The notes beneath the pieces were generated by a model. The model was not told the DNA's origin, ran no database searches, and saw only the letters and a list, made by a program, of their open reading frames with translations. This document shows positions 12,406-20,454 of a DNA stretch of 64,000 nucleotides, in pieces; positions within the stretch are counted from its first letter, which is position 1, and each line of letters opens with the position of its first letter. This DNA is from Comamonas odontotermitis (GTDB lineage Bacteria; Pseudomonadota; Gammaproteobacteria; Burkholderiales; Burkholderiaceae_C), in assembly GCF_020080045.1 (NCBI RefSeq), contig NZ_CP083451.1:3769001-3833000 (forward strand), written 5' to 3'. A program made the position numbers and the translations under genes.

Positions 12406-14538
12406 TCAGAAACGGTAACGAGCGACCAGTTGCACCGAGCGCGGCGCGCCGGGCAGGTTGAGGTTGGGGCTGGAGCCGTGGCCTGCCACGATGTAGCGGC
12501 GATCAAAGATATTGTTCAGCTTCAACTGCAGATCCACACCGTTCATGCGGTAGTACCCCATGGCGTCCACCGTGGTGTAGCCCGGCAAGGTGACGGTATT
12601 GCCCGGGTTGGCAAAGCGCGCACCCACATAGTTCACGCCGCCGCCAATGCCAAAGCCGTTGCCCAGCGCCTTGGTCAGCCAGATGTTGGCGCTGTGCCGG
12701 GGCGTGAGCGTGGGCCGCTTGCCTTCCACGGGCTGGCCCGCATCCTTGGCAGGCGACGAGGTCATTTCCCCCAGCAGATAGGCGTAACCCGACCAGATCT
12801 GCAAGCCATAGGGCAGGTTGCCCGCCAGACTCAGCTCCAGCCCGTTGGTGCGTTGCACGCCCAGCGGAACCACCTTGTTCGTCACCGCATCCACGCTTTT
12901 GATATTGGTGCGCTCCACCTGGAACAGCGCCGCAGTCGCCGTTGCCTTGCCTTCCAGCACATCCCACTTCACGCCCACCTCCTTGCTGGTGGTCATCTCG
13001 GGCGCCAACTGGGCATTGGTAGCTGCCAGCGCAAAGGTCTCACCAGACGGCTGGAACGATTTGCTGTACGAGGCGTAGTACGACAGCGCGGCGCTGGGCT
13101 GGTACACCACACCCAGCCGCGGGCTCCAGGCCACATCGGTGCGCGCCAGATCGGTGTTGGCTGGCAGCAGGTCGTCGGTCTCCTGGCGGAAGCGGTCGTA
13201 CCGCACGCCCGCCAGCAGCTTCCACTGCGGCGCCAGGCTCACCAGGTCTTGCACATAGGCGCTGGCCACATTGAACACGCTGTTGTTGTTGGCGCCAGGT
13301 GCTGCCGTCAACTGCGGCGGCACCACGGGCAGCACCGGCTTGAACAGGTCGATGGTGCCCGGCACCGCCTGGCTGATGTTGAGCAGCGCCTTCTTCTGCC
13401 GCCCCAGCTCCAGCCCGTACAGCATCTGGTGCTGCATGCCCGCCAGCTGCAGCTTCTGCGTGAGTTCCGTCTGGTTGAAAAAGCCGTGCTCGCCCCGCTC
13501 CACATGGCCCCGGGTCAGTGTTGCGGTTTGCGCCGCCTCGTTCACCGAGCCGACCAGCGTGTTGCTGCGGTCCAGCGAATAGTCGTAGTAGCGCAGCGCA
13601 TTGCGCAGGCTCAGGCTGTCGTTGAACCGGTGGTTGAAGGTGGCGGAGAACGAGCTGACCTCGCTGGTACTCACATCTGCCTGCCGCGCATTGGCTGCGC
13701 CATAGTAGGTGCCTGGCGATACGTTCACGGGCCGGCCCTGGTAGGCGGGCACGCCAAAGTCGGTGATGCGGCTGTCCTTGAGGTAATCGGCCTGCAGCAG
13801 CAGATTCGTGTCGGCGCTGAATTTGAACAGCACCGAGCCTGCCAGCGCCTTGCGATCGAGAAACTGCGGATCACGGTAGCTGTCGGCGCGCTCCAGTGCG
13901 CCCGTCAGGCGGTAGGACACCACGCTGTCCGCAGGGGCGCGCGCAATGTCGAACTCCCCCCGGCGCTGCTTCCAGCTGCCCAGGGTCAAGCCCACTTCGT
14001 TCAGGTTGGCGCCCGGCTTTTTGGTGATGCGGTTGATGAGCCCGCCCGATGATCCGCGCCCATACAGCACCGATGCCGGGCCCTTGAGCACTTCCACCTG
14101 CTCGATGTTCGACAGATCCCGAAAGTACAGCGCGTCATCGCGCATCCCATCGACAAACTGGTCCGCAATCGCCGAAAAGCCCCGGATGGTGACCTGGTCG
14201 CGCTGCCCGTCGCCGTGCGACATGCCAATGCCGGGCACGGCCTTGAGCACATCCTGCATGGATTGCGCCGCCTGGTCGCGCATCAGGGTCTGTGGCACCA
14301 CGTTCACGGTCTGCGGAATATCACGCAAAGGCGCTTCGATCTTGGTGGCGCTGGTGGCGGTGACTGCGTCGTAGCGCGCTTCGGCTTCTGCACTGCCCTG
14401 CACGCGCACCTCTTCGAGCGTGGTTTCGGCAGCAGGTGCGGTGGATGAAGCAGGTGCAGCAGGTGCCGACTGTGCCTGCACGCAAGTGGAAAACAGGGCC
14501 GCAGCTGTTGCAGCCCAGGGTTTGAGGGGGTGAGCCAT
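12406..14538 (-). CDS. TonB-dependent siderophore receptor (ferric catecholate/hydroxamate type)
   Basis: Outer-membrane receptor of 710 residues. A signal peptide ends at about AQA (residue 24). A likely TonB box lies near ETTLEEVRVQG (residues 38-48). The plug domain has KIEAPLRDIPQTVNVVPQ, IRGF and VEVLKGPASVLYGRGSSGGLINRITKKP, the signature of siderophore receptors. A 22-stranded barrel ends with the C-terminal aromatic residue (VARYRF). The ATG has an AGGAA ribosome binding site. A good Fur-box match lies about 100 bp upstream. The substrate cannot be deduced by eye: the family layout resembles BfrD/Fiu/FhuE-like receptors. No siderophore biosynthesis genes are in the window, so use of foreign siderophores is possible. 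Confidence 0.92.
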   Translation of the reverse strand: MAHPLKPWAATAAALFSTCVQAQSAPAAPASSTAPAAETTLEEVRVQGSAEAEARYDAVTATSATKIEAPLRDIPQTVNVVPQTLMRDQAAQSMQDVLKAVPGIGMSHGDGQRDQVTIRGFSAIADQFVDGMRDDALYFRDLSNIEQVEVLKGPASVLYGRGSSGGLINRITKKPGANLNEVGLTLGSWKQRRGEFDIARAPADSVVSYRLTGALERADSYRDPQFLDRKALAGSVLFKFSADTNLLLQADYLKDSRITDFGVPAYQGRPVNVSPGTYYGAANARQADVSTSEVSSFSATFNHRFNDSLSLRNALRYYDYSLDRSNTLVGSVNEAAQTATLTRGHVERGEHGFFNQTELTQKLQLAGMQHQMLYGLELGRQKKALLNISQAVPGTIDLFKPVLPVVPPQLTAAPGANNNSVFNVASAYVQDLVSLAPQWKLLAGVRYDRFRQETDDLLPANTDLARTDVAWSPRLGVVYQPSAALSYYASYSKSFQPSGETFALAATNAQLAPEMTTSKEVGVKWDVLEGKATATAALFQVERTNIKSVDAVTNKVVPLGVQRTNGLELSLAGNLPYGLQIWSGYAYLLGEMTSSPAKDAGQPVEGKRPTLTPRHSANIWLTKALGNGFGIGGGVNYVGARFANPGNTVTLPGYTTVDAMGYYRMNGVDLQLKLNNIFDRRYIVAGHGSSPNLNLPGAPRSVQLVARYRF

Positions 14539-14634
14539 TTCGATTCCTGTTATGGGTTGGCACGAATCTGGTCTGGCTGCAGGGGGCGGGAAGCCCGGCT
14601 TGTCTTGCTACTACCGAGAAAGCCCGCACATATT

Positions 14635-14654
14635 AATGAGAAATGATTCCCATT
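14635..14654 (-). promoter_or_regulatory. Fur box upstream of the TonB receptor
   Basis: On the minus strand the site reads AATGGGAATCATTTCTCATT, a close match to the Fur consensus (GATAATGATAATCATTATC core). It lies 97-116 bp upstream of the receptor start codon. Iron repression of the receptor and the PepSY gene is the expected outcome. Confidence 0.7.
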
Positions 14655-14744
14655 TGTGAAGAGCTGATGAATTTGTATAAACACAACCATGGCAAGCCCG
14701 GCGCGGCATGGCTCTGGCACGTAGACTCAATCACCGTTTGCACT

Positions 14745-14815
14745 CTTATCGCTATTATTTTTGAATATCTAGTGCGCTCCTGTAGAGCGCCAGCGGGCGT
14801 TTTTCATTCAAAACC
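14745..14815. repeat. Dispersed intergenic repeat (AGCGC family) with hairpin
   Basis: Contains TATCGCTATTATTTTTGAAT followed by the inverted repeat GCGCTC-ctgta-GAGCGC and a GCGTTTTT run. It resembles other intergenic elements in this window (for example 43628 and 48509). It may serve as a terminator between the IclR gene and the receptor promoter region. The rest of the 14539-14829 gap holds only the Fur box. Confidence 0.45.
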
Positions 14816-14829
14816 ACCGCCCAGCACAA

Positions 14830-15654
14830 TCAGCGCCGCACCGCTCCCGCCCGCGTCGCACCGGATCCAGCCCGGTAGCCCAGCAGCGCCGACACGCGCC
14901 CAGCCGCCTGAAGCAGCTGTGGCAGCAACTCCTGGCGCATGATCTCGGGCGTGGTGCGGTTGGCCTGGCCGCTGATGTTCATCGCAGCAACCACCTTGCC
15001 TGCTGCATTGCGGATGGGGGCTGCGACCGAGGTCAGGCCCTCCTCCAGCTCCTGGTTCAGCAGGCACCAGCCCTGCACGCGTACCTGGCCAATCTGTGCC
15101 AGCAGCGCATCGTCGTCCTGCACCGTCAAGCGGGTGAACTGGCTGCGGTCGCGTGTTTCAAGCAAATGCTGCAGCTCGTGCGCGGGCAGTTCGGCCAGCA
15201 GCACGCGTCCCAGCGACGTCCAGAACGCAGGCAGGCGCGAGCCGATGCCCAGGTTGGTGCTCATGATCTTGTGGGTATGCACGCGCATCACGTACACCAC
15301 GTCCTGCCCGTCCAGCACCGCGATGGAGCAGGATTCATGCACCTGCTCCACCAGCGCGTCCATCACCGGCTGGGCGCTGTGCCACATCGGCATGGATGTC
15401 AGGTAGGCAAAGCCGAGATCGAGAATTTTCGGCGTCAGCTCGAATGCCCGGCCTTCCATGCGCACGTAGCCCAGGGTGTGCAGCGTCAGCAGGATGCGGC
15501 GTGCGCCCGCGCGGGTCAGGCCCGTGGCGTCCGCCACCTCCGTGAGCGTCTGGCGCGGCGCGGCAGCACCAAAGCTGCGGATCACTTCCAGCCCGCGCGC
15601 AAAGGATTGCACGTAGCTGTCACTGGGGCGGAGGGTCTGGTCGTCGTCTTTCAT
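14830..15654 (-). CDS. IclR-family regulator of beta-ketoadipate genes (PcaR/PcaU-like)
   Basis: DNA-binding regulator of 274 residues from the chosen ATG (MKDDDQTLRPSDSYVQSFARGLEVIRSFG). Earlier in-frame ATGs would add a cysteine-rich, unlikely N-terminus. The winged helix (LTEVADATGLTRAGARRILLTLHTLGYV) covers about residues 38-66 and is followed by the IclR effector domain (GIGSRLPAFWTSLGRVLLAELP, then VAAPIRNAAGKVVAAMNISGQ). It is divergent from pcaI-pcaJ-pcaF across 286 bp that hold GTTCG-type half sites like those bound by PcaR/PcaU. The likely effector is beta-ketoadipate or a related ring-cleavage product. Whether it activates or represses cannot be told from sequence. Confidence 0.82.
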   Translation of the reverse strand: MKDDDQTLRPSDSYVQSFARGLEVIRSFGAAAPRQTLTEVADATGLTRAGARRILLTLHTLGYVRMEGRAFELTPKILDLGFAYLTSMPMWHSAQPVMDALVEQVHESCSIAVLDGQDVVYVMRVHTHKIMSTNLGIGSRLPAFWTSLGRVLLAELPAHELQHLLETRDRSQFTRLTVQDDDALLAQIGQVRVQGWCLLNQELEEGLTSVAAPIRNAAGKVVAAMNISGQANRTTPEIMRQELLPQLLQAAGRVSALLGYRAGSGATRAGAVRR

Positions 15655-15773
15655 AGCGATCTCTGCGGCAAGCGCAACATGGCAGCAAGGTGGAGCGCAG
15701 CCATGGCTGCAAAACTGCAAAAGTCAGTCACCAAGGCGTCGGTGGCAGTTGAACCGAAAGTCTATAATTCTTT

Positions 15774-15800
15774 TATCGAACTATTGTTCTATATACGAAC
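15774..15800 (+). promoter_or_regulatory. Candidate IclR (PcaR-like) operator between the regulator and pcaIJF
   Basis: Contains TATCGAAC (GTTCGATA on the other strand) and, four bases later, the near-palindrome GTTCTATATACGAAC. Three GTTCG-type half sites in this spacing resemble PcaR/PcaU/PobR binding sites. The region lies 141-167 bp upstream of pcaI in the otherwise empty divergent intergenic stretch 15655-15940. Confidence 0.5.
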
Positions 15801-15940
15801 ATTTTGGTCAATCCCCAAGGCTGCAAAAGTCACCCAGGCACCAGCGTCGCCATCGTGCCTGATGCACTTCTGTGGTCACATGGGGCCATGCGCTGCCGAA
15901 CCGGATGGCAGCACGGGTTTCTACTGACAGGAGACAGCGG

Positions 15941-16642
15941 ATGATCAACAAGATTTCGGACTCGGTGGCCGAATCGCTCAGCAAGGTCCAGGACGGCTCG
16001 ACGGTGCTGATCGGCGGTTTTGGCACAGCCGGCATTCCCTCGGTACTGATCGACGGGCTGATCGCCCAGGGCGCGCGCGAGCTGACCGTGGTGAACAACA
16101 ACGCGGGCAATGGCGACACGGGCCTGGCAGCCCTGCTCAAGACGGGCGCTGTGCGCAAGATCATCTGCAGCTTTCCGCGCCAGGTGGACAGCTATGTGTT
16201 TGACGGGCTGTACCGCAGCGGCAAGATCGAACTGGAAGTCGTGCCCCAGGGCAATCTGGCCGAGCGCATGCGCGCAGCAGGTGCCGGCATTGGCGCCTTT
16301 TTCTGCCCTACGGCCTACGGCACCGAGCTGGCAGCAGGCAAGGAAACGCGCGAGATCAATGGCAGGCACTACGTGCTCGAATACCCCATCTACGGCGATG
16401 TGGCCCTCATCAAGGCCGAACAAGGCGACCGTTGGGGCAATCTCACCTACCGCAAATCGGCGCGCAATTTCGGCCCGGTGATGGCGGCAGCGGCCAAGTA
16501 CACCGTGGCCACCGTGCACGAGATTGTGGAGCTGGGCACGCTGGACCCGGAAGCCGTCGTCACCCCCGGCATCTATGTCAACCAGGTGATCAAGATCGAC
16601 CGCGTGGCCACGCAGGCCGTCGGCATCAAACAGGCTGCCTGA
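15941..16642 (+). CDS. pcaI: 3-oxoadipate CoA-transferase subunit A
   Basis: Alpha subunit of the class I CoA-transferase that moves CoA from succinyl-CoA to 3-oxoadipate. The start ATG (MINKISDSVAES) is set by an AGGAG site seven bases upstream; an in-frame GTG-type extension upstream lacks support. The 233-residue protein has the N-terminal GGFGTAGIPSVLI glycine-rich motif and the LTVVNNNAG strand, and ends KIDRVATQ region typical of PcaI/ScoA. It is followed 26 bp later by pcaJ and then pcaF, all on the plus strand with consistent AGGAG ribosome binding sites, so the three form one operon. A short-chain acetoacetate CoA-transferase (scoA) is the alternative. Adjacency to the thiolase and an IclR regulator favours pca. 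Confidence 0.9.
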   Translation: MINKISDSVAESLSKVQDGSTVLIGGFGTAGIPSVLIDGLIAQGARELTVVNNNAGNGDTGLAALLKTGAVRKIICSFPRQVDSYVFDGLYRSGKIELEVVPQGNLAERMRAAGAGIGAFFCPTAYGTELAAGKETREINGRHYVLEYPIYGDVALIKAEQGDRWGNLTYRKSARNFGPVMAAAAKYTVATVHEIVELGTLDPEAVVTPGIYVNQVIKIDRVATQAVGIKQAA

Positions 16643-16668
16643 TCGGCCGCAGCGCAGGAGATAACACC

Positions 16669-17310
16669 ATGAGCAGCTACCAAAAACGCACCAAGGATGA
16701 GCTGGCCGCACGTGTGGCGCAGGACATCCATGACGGCGCCTACGTCAACCTCGGCATCGGGCAGCCGACCGCGGTTGCCAACCACATTCCCAAAGACCGC
16801 GAAGTGATTCTGCAGTCGGAAAACGGCATCCTCGGCATGGGGCCCGCCCCGGCGGCTGGCGAGGAAGACTACGACCTGACCAATGCCGGCAAGCAGCCCG
16901 TGACGCTGCTGGCGGGTGGCTGCTACTTTCACCATGCCGACAGCTTTGCGATGATGCGCGGCGGCCACCTCGACATCTGCGTGCTCGGCGCTTTCCAGGT
17001 GGCCGAAAACGGCGACCTGGCCAACTGGAGCACCGGCGAGCCCGGCGCCATTCCCGCCGTGGGCGGCGCGATGGATCTGGCCATTGGTGCCAAGCAGACC
17101 TGGGTGATGATGGATCTGCTCACCAAGAAGGGCGAGAGCAAGATCGTCAAGCAATGCAGCTACCCGCTCACCGGCATCGGCTGCGTCAAGCGCATCTACA
17201 CCGATGTGGCAACGATCGAAGTCACGCCCCAGGGCCTCAAGCTCATCGACACCGTGGCCGGGCTGGACAAGCCCGCGCTGGAAGAGATGATCGGCCTGCG
17301 CCTGATCTAA
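16669..17310 (+). CDS. pcaJ: 3-oxoadipate CoA-transferase subunit B
   Basis: Beta subunit carrying the catalytic glutamate that forms the enzyme-CoA thioester. Glu51 sits in QSENGILGMG, the S-E-N-G active-site motif. The glycine-rich LLAGGCYFHHADSFAMMRGGHLD and GAMDLAIGAKQTWVMM blocks are intact. The 213-residue length is normal. The ATG is preceded by GCAGGAG with a suitable spacer. It lies between pcaI and pcaF. With PcaI it makes 3-oxoadipyl-CoA, which the next gene product cleaves. No ring-cleavage genes (pcaHG, pcaB, pcaCD) lie in this window, so they must be elsewhere. Confidence 0.92.
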   Translation: MSSYQKRTKDELAARVAQDIHDGAYVNLGIGQPTAVANHIPKDREVILQSENGILGMGPAPAAGEEDYDLTNAGKQPVTLLAGGCYFHHADSFAMMRGGHLDICVLGAFQVAENGDLANWSTGEPGAIPAVGGAMDLAIGAKQTWVMMDLLTKKGESKIVKQCSYPLTGIGCVKRIYTDVATIEVTPQGLKLIDTVAGLDKPALEEMIGLRLI

Positions 17311-17350
17311 CCACCCTTCCTTTTCATTGACACCCATTCAGGAGACCACC

Positions 17351-18553
17351 ATGACCGACGCATTTATCTGCGATGCCATCCGCACCCCTTTTGGCCGCTA
17401 CGGCGGCGCGCTCTCCGGCGTGCGCACCGATGACCTGGGCGCAGCGCCCATCAAGGCGCTGATGGAGCGCAACCCCGGTGTGGATTGGAAGGCCGTGACC
17501 GACGTGATCTACGGCTGCGCCAACCAGGCAGGTGAAGACAACCGCAACGTGGCCCACATGTCGAGCCTGCTGGCCGGCCTGCCCGTGGATGTGCCCGGCG
17601 CCACCATCAACCGCCTCTGCGGCTCGGGGCTGGACGCCATCGGCACTGCAGCCCGCGCCATCAAGGCGGGCGAAGCGCGCCTGATGATTGCAGGCGGTGT
17701 CGAATCGATGAGCCGCGCACCGTTTGTGATGCCCAAGGCGGAGTCCGCCTTCAGCCGCAGCAATGCGGTGTATGACACCACCATCGGCTGGCGCTTCATC
17801 AACAAGCAGATGAAGGCGCAGTACGGCGTGGACTCCATGCCCGAGACGGCAGAGAACGTCGCGGATGACTTCAAGATCGAACGCGAAGCGCAAGACCGCA
17901 TGGCGCTTACATCGCAGCAAAAAGCCGCCGCCGCCATTGCCGCAGGCTACCTGGCCCAGGAAATCGTGAACGTCGTCCTCCCGCAGAAGAAGGGCGACCC
18001 CATCGTTGTGAGCCAGGACGAGCACCCCCGCGCCACCACAATCGAAGCGCTCGCCAAGCTCAAAGGCGTGGTGCGCGAGGGCGGCACGGTAACAGCGGGC
18101 AATGCATCGGGTGTGAACGACGGCGCCTGCGCCCTGCTGCTGGCCAACGCCGAAGCCGCCAAACAATACGGACTGACCCCCAAGGCGCGCGTGGTGGGCA
18201 TGGCCACTGCCGGCGTGGCGCCGCGCATCATGGGTTTTGGCCCGGCACCTGCAGTGCGCAAGGTGCTGCAGCTCACGGGCCTGACCCTGGACCAGATGGA
18301 CGTGATCGAACTGAACGAAGCCTTTGCCGCGCAAGGCCTGGCCGTGCTGCGCGATCTGGGCCTGGCCGATGACGACAAGCGCGTCAACCAGTGGGGCGGC
18401 GCGATTGCCCTGGGCCACCCGCTGGGCGCATCGGGCGCGCGCCTGGCGACCACGGCAGTCAACCAGCTGCACACGCTGGGCGGCCGCTACGCGCTGTGCA
18501 CCATGTGCATTGGCGTGGGCCAGGGTATTGCGGTGATTCTGGAAAAGGTCTGA
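17351..18553 (+). CDS. pcaF: 3-oxoadipyl-CoA thiolase
   Basis: Cleaves 3-oxoadipyl-CoA with CoA to succinyl-CoA and acetyl-CoA, the final step of aromatic breakdown through beta-ketoadipate. The 400-residue protein has the thiolase nucleophile Cys90 (NRLCGSGLDAIG), the conserved GGVESMSRAP, the HEAF-type block IELNEAFAAQGLA, His in GHPLGASGAR and the second active-site Cys in CTMCIGVGQG. The start MTDAFICDAIRTPFGRYGG is canonical with an AGGAG site. It is the last gene of the pcaIJF operon, with a strong terminator 37 bp after the stop. A general acetyl-CoA acetyltransferase cannot be fully excluded, but the RTPFGRYGGAL N-terminus and context fit PcaF. Confidence 0.93.
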   Translation: MTDAFICDAIRTPFGRYGGALSGVRTDDLGAAPIKALMERNPGVDWKAVTDVIYGCANQAGEDNRNVAHMSSLLAGLPVDVPGATINRLCGSGLDAIGTAARAIKAGEARLMIAGGVESMSRAPFVMPKAESAFSRSNAVYDTTIGWRFINKQMKAQYGVDSMPETAENVADDFKIEREAQDRMALTSQQKAAAAIAAGYLAQEIVNVVLPQKKGDPIVVSQDEHPRATTIEALAKLKGVVREGGTVTAGNASGVNDGACALLLANAEAAKQYGLTPKARVVGMATAGVAPRIMGFGPAPAVRKVLQLTGLTLDQMDVIELNEAFAAQGLAVLRDLGLADDDKRVNQWGGAIALGHPLGASGARLATTAVNQLHTLGGRYALCTMCIGVGQGIAVILEKV

Positions 18554-18589
18554 AAACCTTTCCCGGCGCACACCAGCACCTCCCTGAAG

Positions 18590-18610
18590 ACGGCCGAAAG
18601 GCCGTTTTTT
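18590..18610 (+). terminator. Rho-independent terminator of pcaIJF
   Basis: Perfect stem ACGGCC-GAAA-GGCCGT followed by a T-run. The GNRA-type GAAA tetraloop and six-T tail make this a textbook terminator. Confidence 0.88.
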
Positions 18611-18617
18611 CATTACG

Positions 18618-18690
18618 ATAATTCAACAAAAAGAAATTCCAGAGCCCTACCATCAAGCGCCAAATGCTACCAAATATATAGCAATCTACA
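18618..18690. repeat. Dispersed intergenic repeat (ATCAAGCGCC family)
   Basis: AT-rich stretch containing CATCAAGCGCCAAATGC and ATATATAGCAATCT, matching the arms seen in other spacer elements of this window. It separates the pca terminator from the convergent LysR gene. No gene was seen. Confidence 0.45.
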
Positions 18691-18729
18691 TGCTTGGGAT
18701 GGCACGTGGCAGTGAAACCCCCAATTCGT

Positions 18730-19656
18730 TTACGGCGCAAGCCCGTTCTGCCCCAGTGTCTGCGCCATCGCCTGCTGCAGCCAGGCATGTACCTGCGCGG
18801 TACGCGCATCTTCCAGCCCGCGCGCATGGATCAGCACATAGCCGGAGCCATCTGCGCGCCAGCCCAGCGGGGCCACCAGGCTACCTGCCTGCACGGCGGC
18901 ATCGGCCATGTACACCGACGCCAAGGCCACACCCAAACCGCTGATGGCGGCCTGCAGGCACAGATAGAAATGCTCCAGCACCATGCGTTGCGGCAGGTCT
19001 GCCGGGCGGTTGCCCGCCGGGCTGCCAGCCCACCAGTTGGCCCATGCCTGCGGGCGCGTGGCGGAATGGAGGGCCACGCGTGCGGCAGAAGGCTTTGCAC
19101 CCGCCGAATCAGGCAATAACCAATGTTGTGCAAGCGCTGGCTGGGCCACCGGCCCCATGTATTCCGGCGCAACGGCATGCACCTGCCAATGCGGCTGCAG
19201 CGCAAAATCGTTGCGGCGCAGGGCGAGGTCGATGCCATCCCGCCCAAAATCCACCGCACCACCGCCCGCCACCAGGTGCAATTGCACGCCAGCGCACGCC
19301 GCCTGCAATTGCGGCAGACGGGGAATGAGCCAGTGCATGGCCAAGGTTGGCTCGCACGACAGCACCAGCGGACGCGTGGCTACAGGCGCGCGCACGGCAT
19401 CCACAGCCTGTGCCAGGGTCTGCAGCGCCTGCGTGCAGGCCTGGTGCAGTTGCTGGCCAGCAGCGGTGAGGTGTACGCCCCGGTTGCGCCGCTCGAACAA
19501 GGCCACGCCCAACGCCTCTTCCAATTGCCGCAACTGCTTGCTGACGGCACCTTGCGTCACGTGCAAGGCGTCTGCCGCCCGCACCACAGACCCCGTGCGC
19601 GCCACTGCCTCAAAGGCCTGCAGGCTTTTCAACGGTGGAAGGCGCTCCGAATTCAT
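18730..19656 (-). CDS. LysR-family transcriptional regulator (GcvA-like)
   Basis: A 308-residue regulator. The N-terminal winged helix-turn-helix (PPLKSLQAFEAVARTGSVVRAADALHVTQGAVSKQLRQLEEALG) lies at about residues 7-50, followed by LFERRNRGVHLTAAG and a periplasmic-binding-like effector domain. The PPLKSLQAFEA opening is typical of the GcvA/AmpR branch. It is divergent from a LysE-type exporter with a 96-bp gap. Such LysR/LysE pairs commonly link sensing of an amino acid or analogue to its export, so it probably regulates the exporter. The effector is unknown. It is convergent with the pcaIJF operon, from which it is separated by a terminator and a repeat. Confidence 0.88.
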   Translation of the reverse strand: MNSERLPPLKSLQAFEAVARTGSVVRAADALHVTQGAVSKQLRQLEEALGVALFERRNRGVHLTAAGQQLHQACTQALQTLAQAVDAVRAPVATRPLVLSCEPTLAMHWLIPRLPQLQAACAGVQLHLVAGGGAVDFGRDGIDLALRRNDFALQPHWQVHAVAPEYMGPVAQPALAQHWLLPDSAGAKPSAARVALHSATRPQAWANWWAGSPAGNRPADLPQRMVLEHFYLCLQAAISGLGVALASVYMADAAVQAGSLVAPLGWRADGSGYVLIHARGLEDARTAQVHAWLQQAMAQTLGQNGLAP

Positions 19657-19752
19657 TGAATTTTTCTCATCTTTCTTGCAGAGAATAAATCGATATTCTT
19701 TCTTTTATACCTCTTTCACAATGCGCCTCATCATTGAATTGAAGGAATGTAT

Positions 19753-20382
19753 ATGGAATGGCTCGCAGTGATCAGCATCACTATTTTGGCAGTCATCAGC
19801 CCCGGGCCCGATTTTGCGATGGTGACGCGCTGTAGCCTGCTGTATGGCAAGCGCATCGGCATGCTGGTGGCCTGGGGCATTGCCCTGGGGGTGCAGGTGC
19901 ATGTGTGCTACAGCATGCTGGGCGTGGCTTGGCTGCTGCAGCATTCGCCCGCGTGGTTTACGGCCTTCAAGCTGGTCGGCGCAGCCTACCTGGTTTGGGT
20001 GGGCTGGCAGACTTTGCACAGCCCTGCTCTGCCCGCAGCGGTGGATGGGCCTGAAGGCAACCACAGCCCGGCGCAGACCAGTACCATGGGGCCCTGGGCA
20101 GCAGTGCGCACCGGCTTTTTCACCAATGCGCTGAACCCCAAGACCACCTTGTTTGTGGTGAGCGTCTTCTCGCAGGTGGTTCAACCGGGCGCGCCGTCAT
20201 GGGTGCTGGTGGGCTACGGCCTGTTCATCTCTGTCGCGCATGGCGCGTGGTTCACGGCGGTGGCCTGTGTGCTGGCCACACCGGCGATCCGCAATCGCGT
20301 GCTGCAGAAGGCGCAATGGCTCAACCGGGGCATTGGTGCCGTCTTGATGGCCATGGGCATCGCACTGGCCTTGGCGCGCTGA
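19753..20382 (+). CDS. LysE/RhtB-family amino-acid exporter
   Basis: Inner-membrane exporter of 209 residues with about six hydrophobic segments. The N-terminal family signature ISPGPDFAMVTRCSLLYGKRIG is present at about residues 17-38, and the second half has GFFTNALNPKTTLFVVSVFSQ. An ATG lies at 19747, but the AAGGA site at 19742-19746 abuts it. The second ATG at 19753 has a six-base spacer and is chosen. The substrate is unknown; RhtB-type proteins export homoserine, threonine, lysine, arginine or analogues. It is paired with the divergent LysR regulator and followed by a strong bidirectional terminator. Confidence 0.9.
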   Translation: MEWLAVISITILAVISPGPDFAMVTRCSLLYGKRIGMLVAWGIALGVQVHVCYSMLGVAWLLQHSPAWFTAFKLVGAAYLVWVGWQTLHSPALPAAVDGPEGNHSPAQTSTMGPWAAVRTGFFTNALNPKTTLFVVSVFSQVVQPGAPSWVLVGYGLFISVAHGAWFTAVACVLATPAIRNRVLQKAQWLNRGIGAVLMAMGIALALAR

Positions 20383-20395
20383 TACATCAGTAAAA

Positions 20396-20440
20396 AGAGC
20401 TTTCTGCGCAATGGCGACATGCGCAAAAAGCTCTTGTTTT
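20396..20440. terminator. Bidirectional terminator between lysE-type gene and methyltransferase gene
   Basis: Stem AGAGCTTT-c-TGCGCA pairs with TGCGCA-a-AAAGCTCT around a 9-nt loop. TGTTTT follows on the plus strand. On the minus strand the stem is followed by TTTTTAC. It ends the exporter transcript and the convergent methyltransferase transcript. Confidence 0.8.
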
Positions 20441-20454
20441 GATAGCAAATGAGG

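Noticed and set aside
12091..14052. A 653-codon plus-strand frame opposite the TonB receptor
   Set aside because: Antisense shadow of an intact receptor gene with signal peptide, plug and barrel.
19747..19752. Upstream ATG for the LysE-type exporter
   Set aside because: It abuts the AAGGA ribosome binding site with no spacer; the ATG at 19753 has correct spacing.
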